From Geodermatophilus arenarius (lineage in GTDB: Bacteria; Actinomycetota; Actinomycetes; Mycobacteriales; Geodermatophilaceae): 64,000 bases of DNA. Numbering within the stretch: the first letter of the stretch is position 1; the number at the start of each line of letters is the position of its first letter. The notes under the pieces were generated by a model. It saw only the letters and a program-made list of their open reading frames with translations, did no database searches and was not told the origin of the DNA. The stretch is from positions 1 to 64,000 of the forward strand of contig NZ_JBHSGR010000013.1 of assembly GCF_042654585.1 (NCBI RefSeq), written 5' to 3'. A program made the position numbers and the translations under genes. Positions 32,940 to 41,365 of the stretch are shown here, piece after piece.

Positions 32940-33626
32940 TCAGGCGGGCAGGGCGCCGGCGCCCAGCCGCGCCCACGGCGGCAACGGTACGGCGAGCAGC
33001 TCGGCGGCGCCCGGCGCCATGGCGTAGGCGACCAGCGCCGGGGCGACCAGCCGCAGCGGCAGGACGTGCTCCACGCAGCCCGTGGCCAGGGCCGCGCTGG
33101 GCATCCCCGGCGCCTCGGCGTCGGCCGGGTCCTGGGCGAGCACCCGGCCTCCGGCGCGGCGGACCGCGCGGACGCCGGCCGCGCCGTCGTCCAGCCGGCC
33201 GGTGAGGACGGCCGCCAGCACCCGCCGGCCGTACGCGCGGGCGGCGCTGGTCATCAGCCGGTCGGCCGCGCCCAGGTTGGGGTGCTCGACCGGGATCAGG
33301 TCCCCGCCCGGCTCCAGGAGGCCGGTGGTGCCGGCCGGGAGCACCGACACGCCGGCCCGGAGCGGACCGGCGGCCGCCGCGCGGACCGGGAGGTCCGTGA
33401 CGGCGCGCAGCAGCGGCACCAGCAGGTCGGTCGTCCCCGCCGCGCGGTGCTGGACCACGAGCACGGGGACGGGGAAGTCGCGCGGCAGGCCGCCGAGGAC
33501 GGTGCGCAGCGCCCGGACGCCGCCGGCGGAGGCAGCCAGCACCACGACGCCGAAGGGCGCCTGACCGTCGAGGGGGACCGAGCCCGGCACGCGGTCGAGC
33601 GTACGCGTGTGTACGGCACCTGACAT
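32940..33626 (-). CDS. cheB: Stand-alone CheB-type methylesterase
   Basis: A 228-residue CheB catalytic domain without its receiver domain. The triad is visible: Ser in VLAASAGGVRAL, His in VVQHRAAGTT and Asp in LTGRLDDGAAGVRAV. In chemotaxis CheB removes methyl groups from receptors; alone it often belongs to two-component systems with PAS-kinase/CheR fusions. No che or flagellar genes are nearby. The ATG at 33624-33626 gives MSGAVHTRTLDRV. It lies 45 bases upstream of the Crp/Fnr gene on the same strand, and its start overlaps the divergent CDGSH promoter. Confidence 0.82.
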   Translation of the reverse strand: MSGAVHTRTLDRVPGSVPLDGQAPFGVVVLAASAGGVRALRTVLGGLPRDFPVPVLVVQHRAAGTTDLLVPLLRAVTDLPVRAAAAGPLRAGVSVLPAGTTGLLEPGGDLIPVEHPNLGAADRLMTSAARAYGRRVLAAVLTGRLDDGAAGVRAVRRAGGRVLAQDPADAEAPGMPSAALATGCVEHVLPLRLVAPALVAYAMAPGAAELLAVPLPPWARLGAGALPA

Positions 33627-33663
33627 ACGGCCGCGCCCGGGTGTGCCGCACCCGGAGGCGGGG

Positions 33664-33669
33664 CACGCT
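33664..33669 (+). promoter_or_regulatory. -10 element CACGCT of the CDGSH gene
   Basis: CACGCT is followed by six bases and the GTG at 33676, the leaderless spacing seen several times in this window. Confidence 0.4.
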
Positions 33670-33675
33670 GTCGGG

Positions 33676-34005
33676 GTGAGCTCAGCCCTGCCCGCGGACG
33701 ACCTGCCCGACGAGGACCTGCCCGGCGACGACCGGCCCGCCGAGGGCGCCGCCACCATCACGCCCTACCGCGACGGCCCGCTGATCGTGCGCGGCGACTT
33801 CCGGCTGGTCGACCAGGACGGCGCCGAGATCGACCCGGGCCGCACGACGGTGGCGCTGTGCCGGTGCGGCAAGTCCGGCATCAAGCCGTTCTGCGACGGC
33901 AGCCACAAGCGCTCGGGCTTCTCCGCCCCGAGCGCGCCGAGCCGGCCCAGGCCGGCGGCGGCGATCCTGCGCCAGGCGCGGCGGCCGGAGGGCCGGGCCG
34001 ACTGA
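33676..34005 (+). CDS. CDGSH iron-sulphur protein
   Basis: A 109-residue protein with one CDGSH zinc-finger-like motif (LCRCGKSGIKPFCDGSHKRS), in which three Cys and one His bind a 2Fe-2S cluster. The N-terminal region is acidic, the C-terminal tail Pro/Arg-rich. Such proteins are used in redox sensing or cluster transfer. The GTG at 33676 avoids an N-terminal extension that overlaps cheB. Confidence 0.85.
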   Translation: MSSALPADDLPDEDLPGDDRPAEGAATITPYRDGPLIVRGDFRLVDQDGAEIDPGRTTVALCRCGKSGIKPFCDGSHKRSGFSAPSAPSRPRPAAAILRQARRPEGRAD

Positions 34006-34022
34006 GGGCGGGGAGGACCGGA

Positions 34023-34059
34023 GGGGTGCGGGCCGGCCCCCGTGCCCGGCCCGCACCCC
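34023..34059. terminator. Bidirectional terminator
   Basis: GGGGTGCGGGCCGG (34023-34036) pairs perfectly with 34046-34059 across a 9-base loop. It lies between the CDGSH gene and the convergent coiled-coil gene, whose stop is at 34063. Confidence 0.8.
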
Positions 34060-34062
34060 GGC

Positions 34063-34392
34063 TCAGGCGGCCGACCCGACCGCGCGGGCCATCCGGACCT
34101 GCTCCTCGAGCACGTCGGTGATCCGCGCCTGCACCGCGTCGGGCCGGCCGACGACCTCGCTGGTCGCGTGGGTGCCGGCGGTGACCCGGTCGCTGCTGGT
34201 CCGGATGCCGGCGATCCGGTCCGACACCCGCTGCGTGGCGGCCGCGGTCTCCCGGGCCAGGTCCTCGACCTCGCCGATCGACGTCGACGCCTCGGTGAGG
34301 GCCTCGACCACCCTCTCGAGGACCTCGACGTCCCGCGGCGTCGCCCTGGTCTCCGGCGTGCCGGACGGGTCCGGGTCGGTGCGCCGCCACAT
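34063..34392 (-). CDS. Small coiled-coil hypothetical protein
   Basis: A 109-residue, mostly helical protein. The central heptad-like stretch (VLERVVEALTEASTSIGEVE, then DLARETAAATQRVSDRIAGI) looks like the cytoplasmic coiled coil of a methyl-accepting protein, but no membrane part or hairpin-tip signature is present. With an orphan CheB two genes away, it could be a degenerate or soluble receptor fragment; this is speculative. The ATG at 34390-34392 starts MWRRTDPDPS. Confidence 0.5.
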   Translation of the reverse strand: MWRRTDPDPSGTPETRATPRDVEVLERVVEALTEASTSIGEVEDLARETAAATQRVSDRIAGIRTSSDRVTAGTHATSEVVGRPDAVQARITDVLEEQVRMARAVGSAA

Positions 34393-34513
34393 GGTCGTCC
34401 TCCGGGGTCGGGGACCCCGGGTCCGGAGGGTCCTGCGCCGAGAGGTTCGGCAGCGCCGCCGCGGACTGCAGCCGATCGTGAGCCGCAACCCGGCTCCGAG
34501 ACCGGATCGCGAC

Positions 34514-35524
34514 TCAGGCGGCGAGCGCGGTCCGGGTGTACAGCGCCGAGCGCCCGGCCTCCCAGGCGCCGAGCAGGTGCCGGGCGGCCAGCCCGTCGAG
34601 GGTGAGGGAGCAGGCCGCGCCGAAGAGCACGTCACCCAGGAGCGAGGGGTCCTCGGCCACCAGGGAGCCGCACATGTCCACCGAGGCGATCTGCTCGTGG
34701 ACGGCGTCGGCCTCGACGTGCTCGTCGTAGAAGACGGTCGTCGTCCCGTCGTGGCCGAGCCGGCGCAGCCCCGCGGAGTAGCGGCGGCTGGGCTCGGAGG
34801 AGGTCATCTCCACGCAGGTCAGGTGGCCCAGCGCCGCCCCGCGCCAGCGGCGGTGCAGGCCGAACAGCGACATGGTGTTGACCGAGGTGAAGGCGACGGC
34901 GGGGGCGTCGTCCCACAGGGCGCCGTACCCGGCGTCCAGGCCCAGGTCGCGCATCATCCCGGCGAAGAGCTCGCTGTGCATGCGCTCGGGCGCGCCGCCG
35001 CCGTACTCGTCGGCCTGGATCTCGACCATCGCGGCCTTGGCCCGGCCCGACAGCCGGGGGACGGCGAAGGTGTGCGGGTCGGCCTCCTTGAGGTGGTAGA
35101 CCGACCGCAGGGTCAGGTACTCGCGCCACTGCTCGGCGGTGCCGCGCTTGGCCATGAACGACGACAGCGACGGGCCGTCGTCGGCGGCGATCAGCGCGGT
35201 CAGCTGCCGGTCGACCGGCTCGCCGGTGGGGGAGGGCGGGCCGGTGAGCTCGCACAGGGCGGCCAGGTGCCGGCGCTCGAGGTGCGCGCGCAGGGTGATC
35301 AGGCCGGGGTCCCACTCGAGGGCGTCGTCGACGTCGTCGAGGCCCCGGTAGTGCAGCTCGTAGCACAGCGCCAGCGCCAGCTGCAGGTCGTCGTCGTGCA
35401 GGGGGTCGGTCGCGGCCCCGGCGGTCGTGCGGGCGAGGTCGACGGTGGTGGGGGAGACCGACCCGGCGAGCAGGGCGTCGCGGAGGGCCGCGGACAGGGG
35501 GCCCCGGGCGTGAGGCAGGCGCAT
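34514..35524 (-). CDS. Iron-containing redox enzyme (haem-oxygenase-like diiron fold)
   Basis: A 336-residue helical protein of the haem-oxygenase-like iron-containing redox enzyme family. Typical features are YHLKEADPHTFAVPRLSGRA, MVEIQADEYGGGAPERMHSE, FFGLHRRW-like SLFGLHRRWRGAALGHL, and FYDEHVEADAVHEQI, which supply His/Glu/Asp ligands for a diiron centre. Relatives carry out N-oxygenation or C-C bond scission. The product is unknown. An ATG four codons upstream (35534-35536) is an alternative start; neither has a clear ribosome-binding site. Confidence 0.75.
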   Translation of the reverse strand: MRLPHARGPLSAALRDALLAGSVSPTTVDLARTTAGAATDPLHDDDLQLALALCYELHYRGLDDVDDALEWDPGLITLRAHLERRHLAALCELTGPPSPTGEPVDRQLTALIAADDGPSLSSFMAKRGTAEQWREYLTLRSVYHLKEADPHTFAVPRLSGRAKAAMVEIQADEYGGGAPERMHSELFAGMMRDLGLDAGYGALWDDAPAVAFTSVNTMSLFGLHRRWRGAALGHLTCVEMTSSEPSRRYSAGLRRLGHDGTTTVFYDEHVEADAVHEQIASVDMCGSLVAEDPSLLGDVLFGAACSLTLDGLAARHLLGAWEAGRSALYTRTALAA

Positions 35525-35690
35525 GGTCCGGCCCATGCCCAGCGCCGCGGACTTCGATGCACCGCGCACGATGGGATGTCGCACATCCGTGGGCACCCGC
35601 GCGGAGGGGTGGGCCCGGCCGCGGTACCGACGACCCCGGTACCGACCGCTCCCCCGAGCGGACGCGGCGGGCGGGGAGGAGGGTACGGAC

Positions 35691-36224
35691 GTGCCCTTCG
35701 ACCCGCCCGCCGGCGTGCTCAGCACCGCCGGCGCCGGCGGCTGGACGCTCGTCGAGCCGCTCACCTACCACGGGAAGCGCGACACCTTCGTCGTCCCGGC
35801 GGGCTTCCGCACGGACCTCGCGTCCGTGCCGCGGCCGGTGCGGTGGCTGGTCCCGGAGTCCGGGCGGTACACGCTGGCCGCGGTGCTGCACGACTGGCTG
35901 TGCCAGGAGGGCATCGCCACCGGCGTGGTCACCGCGCGGCAGGCCGACGGGGTCTTCCGCCGGGCGATGCGGGAGGCCGGGGTGCCGGTGCTGCTGCGCT
36001 GGCTCATGTGGACCGGCGTGCGGTGGGGTGCGCTGACCGATCCGCGGCGGCGGCGCGGCTGGCTGCTCAGCGCGCCGGGCGTGCTGGCGATCACGGCGCT
36101 GGCGGCGCCGCTGGTGCTGCCGCCGTCGCTGCTGGCCGTACCGGCCCTCCTGGTCTACGCCGCCGCGGAGCGGCTGGTGTCCGGCGACTCCGGGGTCCGG
36201 CCCTGGTCACGCCCGCGGGCCTGA
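35691..36224 (+). CDS. DUF1353 protein with C-terminal membrane helices
   Basis: A 177-residue protein. Residues 1-115 form a DUF1353 domain, also found in phage-encoded proteins (VPAGFRTDLASVPRPVRWLV, AAVLHDWLCQEG). The conserved FRTDLASVP and HDWL segments suggest a catalytic site, but the function is unknown. The last 50 residues are hydrophobic, giving one or two membrane helices. The GTG at 35691 follows GGGGAGGAGGG. It lies divergent from the iron redox gene. Confidence 0.75.
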   Translation: MPFDPPAGVLSTAGAGGWTLVEPLTYHGKRDTFVVPAGFRTDLASVPRPVRWLVPESGRYTLAAVLHDWLCQEGIATGVVTARQADGVFRRAMREAGVPVLLRWLMWTGVRWGALTDPRRRRGWLLSAPGVLAITALAAPLVLPPSLLAVPALLVYAAAERLVSGDSGVRPWSRPRA

Positions 36225-36259
36225 TCCGCCGCCGGCGCGCGTCCGGGGCCGTCCTGCGC

Positions 36260-36265
36260 CAGGCT
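36260..36265 (+). promoter_or_regulatory. -10 element CAGGCT of the MetE-like gene
   Basis: CAGGCT is followed by six bases and the ATG at 36272, identical in sequence and spacing to the element at 16795. Confidence 0.45.
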
Positions 36266-36271
36266 CGCGGC

Positions 36272-37402
36272 ATGACCGACACCTCCGGCCCGCCCTTCCG
36301 CGCCGACCACGTCGGCAGCCTGCTGCGCCCCGCGTCGCTGCTCGAGGCCCGCGCCCGGCACGCCGCCGGGGAGATCGACGACGCCGAGCTGCGCGGGATC
36401 GAGGACGAGGCGATCGCCGACGTCGTCCGGCTGCAGGGCGACGTCGGCCTGCGCACCGCCACCGACGGCGAGTTCCGCCGCGCCTCGTGGCACATGGACT
36501 TCATCTACGCCATCGACGGCATCAGCAAGGTGACCGGCGAGGACATCGTCGTCCACTTCCGCAACGCCGACGGCACGATCGACTTCACCCCTGCGGGGCT
36601 GCACGTCGACGGCCCGCTGTCGATCGGCGAGCCGGTCTTCGGCGCGGACCTCGCCTACCTGCAGTCCCAGGTGGGGGAGGGGCAGACGGCGAAGCTGACG
36701 ATCCCCTCGCCGTCGATGGTCCACTACCGCGGCGGCGCGGCCGCGATCGACCCGGCCGTCTACCCCGACGAGGACGCGTTCTGGGACGCCCTGTCGGCGG
36801 CGTACGCGCAGCAGGTGCGCGGCGTCGCCGCGCTGGGCTGCCGGTACCTGCAGCTCGACGACACCAGCCTGGCCTACCTCAACGACCCCGCCCAGCGCGC
36901 CGAGCTCGCCGCCCAGGGCCGCGACGCCGAGCACCAGCACGAGCGCTACATCCGGCAGATCAACGCCGCGCTGGCCGGCCGCCCGGAGGGGCTGACGGTC
37001 ACCACCCACATGTGCCGCGGCAACTTCCGCTCCTCCTGGGTGGCCGAGGGCGGCTACGACTTCGTCGCCGAGGCGCTGTTCGGCGGCCTGGAGGTCGACG
37101 GCTTCTTCCTCGAGTACGACGACGCCCGCTCCGGCGGCTTCGAGCCGCTGCGGTTCGTCCCGCCGGGCAAGCGGGTCGTCCTGGGCCTGGTGACGACGAA
37201 GCGGCCGGAGCTGGAGTCGAAGGACGCGCTCAAGCGGCGCATCGACGAGGCCGCGCGGTACGTGCCGCTGGAACAGCTGGCGATCTCGCCGCAGTGCGGC
37301 TTCTCCTCGACCGTCGAGGGCAACGCGCTGACCCGCGACGAGCAGGTGGCCAAGCTGGCGCTCGTCGTCGAGGTCGCCCAGGAGGTCTGGGGCTACGCCT
37401 GA
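36272..37402 (+). CDS. MetE C-terminal-like methyltransferase (YxjG type)
   Basis: A 376-residue protein that corresponds to the C-terminal half of cobalamin-independent methionine synthase. Zinc and substrate motifs include FRADHVGSLLRPASLLEARA, ATDGEFRRASWHMDF, YLQLDDTSLAYLND, THMCRGNFRSSW and ISPQCGFSSTVEGN. In YxjG/YxjH-type enzymes this half acts alone, moving methyl groups to homocysteine or related thiols from a donor other than methyl-folate. It probably starts a leaderless message. The 3' end overlaps the convergent yidD by 10 bases. Confidence 0.88.
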   Translation: MTDTSGPPFRADHVGSLLRPASLLEARARHAAGEIDDAELRGIEDEAIADVVRLQGDVGLRTATDGEFRRASWHMDFIYAIDGISKVTGEDIVVHFRNADGTIDFTPAGLHVDGPLSIGEPVFGADLAYLQSQVGEGQTAKLTIPSPSMVHYRGGAAAIDPAVYPDEDAFWDALSAAYAQQVRGVAALGCRYLQLDDTSLAYLNDPAQRAELAAQGRDAEHQHERYIRQINAALAGRPEGLTVTTHMCRGNFRSSWVAEGGYDFVAEALFGGLEVDGFFLEYDDARSGGFEPLRFVPPGKRVVLGLVTTKRPELESKDALKRRIDEAARYVPLEQLAISPQCGFSSTVEGNALTRDEQVAKLALVVEVAQEVWGYA

Positions 37403-37815
37403 GTCCGGCCCCGGCCCCGGGCCCGGGCCCGGGGCACCGGGTCGCTGCCGCCGGCGCCGGGGCGGCAGCGGCGCAGCCGGTCGAGGGTCAGCCACAGCCC
37501 GCGCAGCGCGCCGTGGCGCCGCAGCGCCTCGAGCCCGTAGGTCGAGCAGGTCGGCGTGAACGGGCACACCGGCGGGCGGGTGGGGCTGACCCGCTCCCGG
37601 TAGGCGACGACGAGCCGGACGGGCCAGCGCGCCGCCCACGGCGTCCCGGCCGGTGCCGGGGTGACCAGTGCCGCGGGCAGGGCCAGCCAGAGCAGGGTGA
37701 ACAGGCCGATCGCGTCACAGCCCTCCGAGCAGCCGTCCCAGCCGTCGCAGGAGTTGCGGGAGGAGCGGGCGGAGCGGCGGCGGCGACGGCGGGTGCACCC
37801 CGGGCGGCTGGTCAC
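37393..37815 (-). CDS. yidD: YidD-like membrane protein insertion factor
   Basis: A 140-residue protein whose residues 70-125 match YidD: YRERVSPTRPPVCPFTPTCS, then TYGLEALRRHGALRGL. The conserved Cys pair is present. A hydrophobic helix (GLFTLLWLALPAALV) precedes the domain, longer than the usual amphipathic start. Canonical yidD sits with rnpA and yidC near oriC; this copy does not, so it is probably an extra paralogue. The GTG at 37815 is one of several possible starts. Confidence 0.75.
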   Translation of the reverse strand: MTSRPGCTRRRRRRSARSSRNSCDGWDGCSEGCDAIGLFTLLWLALPAALVTPAPAGTPWAARWPVRLVVAYRERVSPTRPPVCPFTPTCSTYGLEALRRHGALRGLWLTLDRLRRCRPGAGGSDPVPRARARGRGRTQA

Positions 37816-38003
37816 GGCGGGGCATCGTGCAGGCCACCGCCGGACCGGGGAAGGGGTTGCTGCACGGGTCGGGCCTGCAACGTCTCGTCCCTCGCGTCCC
37901 AGCCGCCCGCCCCGTCCCAGGCGTGGTCCGGTGCCGCACTCCGGTTGCCGACCCTGGGGACGGGCCCCACGACCGCGGGGCCGGTCCGACAGGAGGCAGC
38001 CGC

Positions 38004-38369
38004 ATGTCCGAGTCGCAGCCCGTTCCGTCGCAGCCCGCCCCGTCCGGCCGTCGCTCCCGCCGGCTCACCGAGCTGCGTGCCGGGATGTCGGTCCTCGGCA
38101 GCGCGGCCGCCGACCTCGGCGTCGGCAGCCAGCCCGACGTCCGCGTGCTGCCCGACGGGCGGCTGTGGCTCGACGAGCTGGAGATGGCGGTGTCCGCCGC
38201 CGACGTCTACCAGGCCGCCCGCGGGCTCGTCGCCGCCCAGCTCGACGCCATCGCCCACGTGTCCGGCCGCCCGGTCGAGGACCACGCGCTGGCCTGGCTG
38301 GTCACCCTGCAGACCAACGAGGTCATGGTGGCGCTGGAGGACGAGCCCGCCGTCGACGACGCCGCCTGA
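38004..38369 (+). CDS. Hypothetical protein
   Basis: A 121-residue soluble protein with a strong ribosome-binding site (AGGAGGCAGCCGC before ATG). It reads like a compact helical domain (AVSAADVYQAARGLVAAQLD, AIAHVSGRPVEDHALAWLV) after a Pro/Ser-rich N-terminus. I do not recognise the family. It has a 188-base upstream gap to the divergent yidD gene. Confidence 0.6.
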   Translation: MSESQPVPSQPAPSGRRSRRLTELRAGMSVLGSAAADLGVGSQPDVRVLPDGRLWLDELEMAVSAADVYQAARGLVAAQLDAIAHVSGRPVEDHALAWLVTLQTNEVMVALEDEPAVDDAA

Positions 38370-38414
38370 GGCGTCAGCGGCCCGGTTCCGGGGGGCCGAG
38401 GTCCACGCCGGCGG

Positions 38415-38492
38415 GTGAGTCCGCGCACATCCGGGATGCCGCGGTGCCGCATCCGCATTGCTCCCTGGCGTGCAGAACGTCTGGGGACTCAC
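38415..38492 (+). promoter_or_regulatory. Nested inverted repeats upstream of the symporter gene
   Basis: GTGAGTCC (38415-38422) pairs with GGACTCAC (38485-38492). Inside lie CATCC (38428), GGATG (38434) and CATCC (38450), giving the perfect palindrome CATCCGGGATG and a wider GGATGC...GCATCC pair. They may be operator half-sites or a structured leader for the DAACS gene at 38592. Confidence 0.45.
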
Positions 38493-38591
38493 GCGCCGCC
38501 GTGAGCTCGACTTCGGCCGGGTGACGACCGCCGGCTGTTGACGCCGCCCGCGCCGCCGTCCCCTCCCGAAGAACCCCCGAAAGGCACCTCA

Positions 38592-39944
38592 GTGCTCGCA
38601 CGTCTCCGCCGCGTCCCGTTCGCGGCGCAGGTCCTCCTCGCCCTCGTGGTGGGCGTCGCGCTCGGCCTCGTGGCCCGCGACCTCGGCCCCGTCGCCGACG
38701 GGACGCCGAACTGGCTCACCAGCACCCTCCAGACCGTCGGCCAGACCTTCGTCACGCTGCTCAAGGTCCTGGTCCCGCCGCTCGTCGTCACCGCGGTCAT
38801 CGTCAGCATCGCCAACCTCCGCCAGGTCTCCAACGCCGCCCGGCTGGCCGGCCAGACCCTGCTGTGGTTCGCGATCACCGCGCTGGTCGCCGTCACCATC
38901 GGCATCGGCCTGGGCCTGCTCACCCAGCCCGGCCGCAACAGCAGCGTCGACGCCGCCGCCCAGGCCGCGCCCGAGACCACCGGCTCCTGGTGGGACTTCC
39001 TCACCGGCCTGGTGCCGGGCAACGTCCTCGGCCTGCAGGCCTCGGCGGGCGACGACGGCTCCGTCGGCCTGTCGTTCAACGTCCTGCAGCTGATCGTGCT
39101 GTCGGTCGCGATCGGCGTCGCGATCCTCAAGGTCGGCGAGCCGGCCGAGCCGTTCCTCGGCCTGGTCCGCTCCGCCCTCGCCGTCGTCCAGAAGCTGCTG
39201 TGGTGGGTCATCCTGCTGGCCCCGGTCGGCACCGTCGGCCTCATCGGCAACGCCGTGGCCACCTACGGGTGGGACTCGCTCGGCTCCCTCGGCGTCTTCG
39301 CGGGCTCGGTCTACGCGGGCCTCGCGCTGGTGCTGTTCGTCGTCTACCCGGTGCTCCTGCGCCTGCACGGCCTCTCGCCGCTGCGGTGGTTCGCCGGCGC
39401 CTGGCCGGCCATCCAGCTCGCCTTCGTCTCCCGGTCCTCGATCGGCACCCTGCCGGTGACCGAGCGGGTCACCGAGCAGAACCTGGGCGTGCCGCGGTCC
39501 TACGCCTCCTTCGCCGTCCCGCTGGGCGCGACGACGAAGATGGACGGCTGCGCCGCGATCTACCCGGCGCTGGCGGCGATCTTCGTGGCGCAGTTCTTCG
39601 GCGTGGACCTGTCGCTCACCGACTACCTGCTCATCGCGCTGGTGTCGGTGGTCGGCTCGGCCGCCACGGCCGGCGTCACCGGCGCGGTGGTGATGCTGAC
39701 CCTGACGCTGTCCACCCTGGGCCTGCCGCTGGCCGGCGTCGGCCTGCTGCTGGCGATCGACCCGATCCTCGACATGGGCCGCACCGCGGTGAACGTCGCC
39801 GGCCAGGCGCTGGTCCCGACGATCGTCGCCCGGCGCGAGGGCATCCTCGACCTCGAGCGGTTCCGCACCGGCCGGGCGTCCGCCCCGGTCGTCGCGGAGA
39901 CCGGCGGCGTCGACACCGACCTGCGGCAGCCCGCGGTCGCCTGA
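38592..39944 (+). CDS. Dicarboxylate/amino acid:cation symporter (DAACS)
   Basis: A 450-residue secondary transporter of the GltP/DctA family that takes up C4-dicarboxylates or glutamate/aspartate with protons or sodium. About eight helices plus two re-entrant loops are visible. The HP1 serine-rich loop is SRSSIGTLPVT, the TM7 signature is FAVPLGATTKMDGCAA (usual NMDG changed to KMDG), and TM8 carries DPILDMGRTAVNVAG. The GTG at 38592 follows AAAGG; a TTG at 38538 would add a Pro-rich tail. A 20-bp terminator follows the gene. Confidence 0.9.
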   Translation: MLARLRRVPFAAQVLLALVVGVALGLVARDLGPVADGTPNWLTSTLQTVGQTFVTLLKVLVPPLVVTAVIVSIANLRQVSNAARLAGQTLLWFAITALVAVTIGIGLGLLTQPGRNSSVDAAAQAAPETTGSWWDFLTGLVPGNVLGLQASAGDDGSVGLSFNVLQLIVLSVAIGVAILKVGEPAEPFLGLVRSALAVVQKLLWWVILLAPVGTVGLIGNAVATYGWDSLGSLGVFAGSVYAGLALVLFVVYPVLLRLHGLSPLRWFAGAWPAIQLAFVSRSSIGTLPVTERVTEQNLGVPRSYASFAVPLGATTKMDGCAAIYPALAAIFVAQFFGVDLSLTDYLLIALVSVVGSAATAGVTGAVVMLTLTLSTLGLPLAGVGLLLAIDPILDMGRTAVNVAGQALVPTIVARREGILDLERFRTGRASAPVVAETGGVDTDLRQPAVA

Positions 39945-39959
39945 TCCTCCGCTCCACCC

Positions 39960-40001
39960 GGCGACGGGCCGGGGACCCCTCGGGGTCCCCGGCCCGTCGC
40001 C
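39960..40001 (+). terminator. Perfect 20-bp terminator hairpin
   Basis: GGCGACGGGCCGGGGACCCC (39960-39979) and its exact reverse complement (39982-40001) flank a 2-base gap. It ends the symporter transcript 16 bases after the stop codon and is the longest perfect stem in the window. Confidence 0.88.
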
Positions 40002-40062
40002 GCTTGCGCACCGGTGCCACACCACGGGAGCGTGACGTCGGCGACGACGGTGGAGGTGGGAC

Positions 40063-40635
40063 GTGCGCGACCTCGTCTACTACGTCGGGGTGTCGATCGA
40101 CGGCTTCATCGCCGGCCCCGACGACGAGGTGGACTTCTACCCGCTCACCGAGCCGTTCACCGAGTGGATGGCGACCGAGTACGCCGACGCGCTGCCCACG
40201 CACGTGCGCCGGGCGCTGGGGGTCGACGCCGCGCTCCGGCGCCGGTTCGACACGGTCGTCATGGGCCGGCGCACCTACGACCCCGGCCTCGCCGCGGGCA
40301 TCGTCAGCCCCTACGCCCACCTGCGGCAGGTCGTCGTCTCCCGGTCGCTGGAACCCCCGGCCCCGGAGGTCACCGTCGTCCGGGAGGACCCGCTGGCCGC
40401 CGTGCGCGCCCTCAAGGAGGCGCCCGGCCTCGACGTCTACCTCGCCGGCGGCGGGCAGCTCGCCGGTGAGCTGCTCCCCGAGATCGACCGGCTGGTGCTC
40501 AAGCAGTACCCGGTGGTGGCCGGTGCCGGCCGGCCGCTGTTCGACACCGGGTTCGCCCCCACCGGGTTCGTCCTGGACGACGTGCGGACCTTCCCCGGCG
40601 GCCCCGCCGTCCTCACCTGGTCGCGCTCCCGCTGA
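40063..40635 (+). CDS. Dihydrofolate reductase family protein (RibD C-terminal-like)
   Basis: A 190-residue reductase-fold protein: VYYVGVSIDGFIAGPDDEVD at the N-terminus, VMGRRTYDPG and VYLAGGGQLAGELLPEIDRL for NADPH binding. Members reduce pterin or riboflavin intermediates; the substrate here is unknown, and true FolA motifs are absent. GTG at 40063 follows GGAGGTGGGAC. Confidence 0.8.
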   Translation: MRDLVYYVGVSIDGFIAGPDDEVDFYPLTEPFTEWMATEYADALPTHVRRALGVDAALRRRFDTVVMGRRTYDPGLAAGIVSPYAHLRQVVVSRSLEPPAPEVTVVREDPLAAVRALKEAPGLDVYLAGGGQLAGELLPEIDRLVLKQYPVVAGAGRPLFDTGFAPTGFVLDDVRTFPGGPAVLTWSRSR

Positions 40636-40652
40636 CCCGGCCGGGGGAGCAC

Positions 40653-41363
40653 GTGGCCGGCCGCCGCTCCGACGTCCGCCGCTCCGACGCCCGCCGGGCC
40701 GCCGGCCTGGCCGTGCTGCTCGCGGCCTGGAACGACCTGCTGGTGCCGCGGCTGCCCGAGCGGGCGTACGCGCCGGTGAACGCCGCGGCCGCGGCGACGC
40801 TGCTCGCGGCGGCCCGCTCCGGGGGGATCAGCTGGGCCGAGCTCGGCCTGGACCCGCGGCGGCTGGGGGCGGGGGCGCGGGCGGGCGGGGCCTGGGCCGC
40901 CGTCGTCGGCGCCGGGTACGCCACCGCCCTCGCCGTCCCGGCCCTGCGGCCCCTGCTCGCCGACGCCCGCGTGACCGGGCTCGGCGCGCGGGCGCTGGCC
41001 GTCCGGGTGCTGGTGCGCATCCCGGTCGGCACCGTGCTGTGGGAGGAGGTCGCCTTCCGCGGCGTCCTGCCCCCGGTGCTGCGGCGGGTGCTGCCCGCGC
41101 GGCAGGCGCGGACCGCGGCGGCGGCGCTGTTCGGCCTGTGGCACGTGACCCCGACCGTGCGCACGCTCGCGCTCGACCCGCCGGCCGCGGACCGGCCGCG
41201 CCGGGTCGGCGCGGTCGCCGCCGCCTGCCTCGGCACGGCGGGCGCCGGCGTGCTGGTCGACCGGCTGCGCGAGCGCAGCGGCAGCCTGCTGGCGCCGGCG
41301 CTGCTGCACCTGGCGGCCAACGACCTCGGGGCGCTGGCGGCCGCGGCGGCCGGGCGCCGCTGA
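40653..41363 (+). CDS. CPBP family intramembrane metalloprotease
   Basis: A 236-residue polytopic membrane protein of the CPBP/Rce1 family. All three signatures are present: WEEVAFRGVL (EExxxR), LFGLWHV (FxxxH) and HLAANDLG (HxxxN/D). Bacterial members process prenylated peptides, bacteriocins or unknown membrane proteins. The GTG at 40653 gives a basic start. It is 17 bases after the DHFR-like gene. Confidence 0.83.
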   Translation: MAGRRSDVRRSDARRAAGLAVLLAAWNDLLVPRLPERAYAPVNAAAAATLLAAARSGGISWAELGLDPRRLGAGARAGGAWAAVVGAGYATALAVPALRPLLADARVTGLGARALAVRVLVRIPVGTVLWEEVAFRGVLPPVLRRVLPARQARTAAAALFGLWHVTPTVRTLALDPPAADRPRRVGAVAAACLGTAGAGVLVDRLRERSGSLLAPALLHLAANDLGALAAAAAGRR

Positions 41364-41365
41364 GG

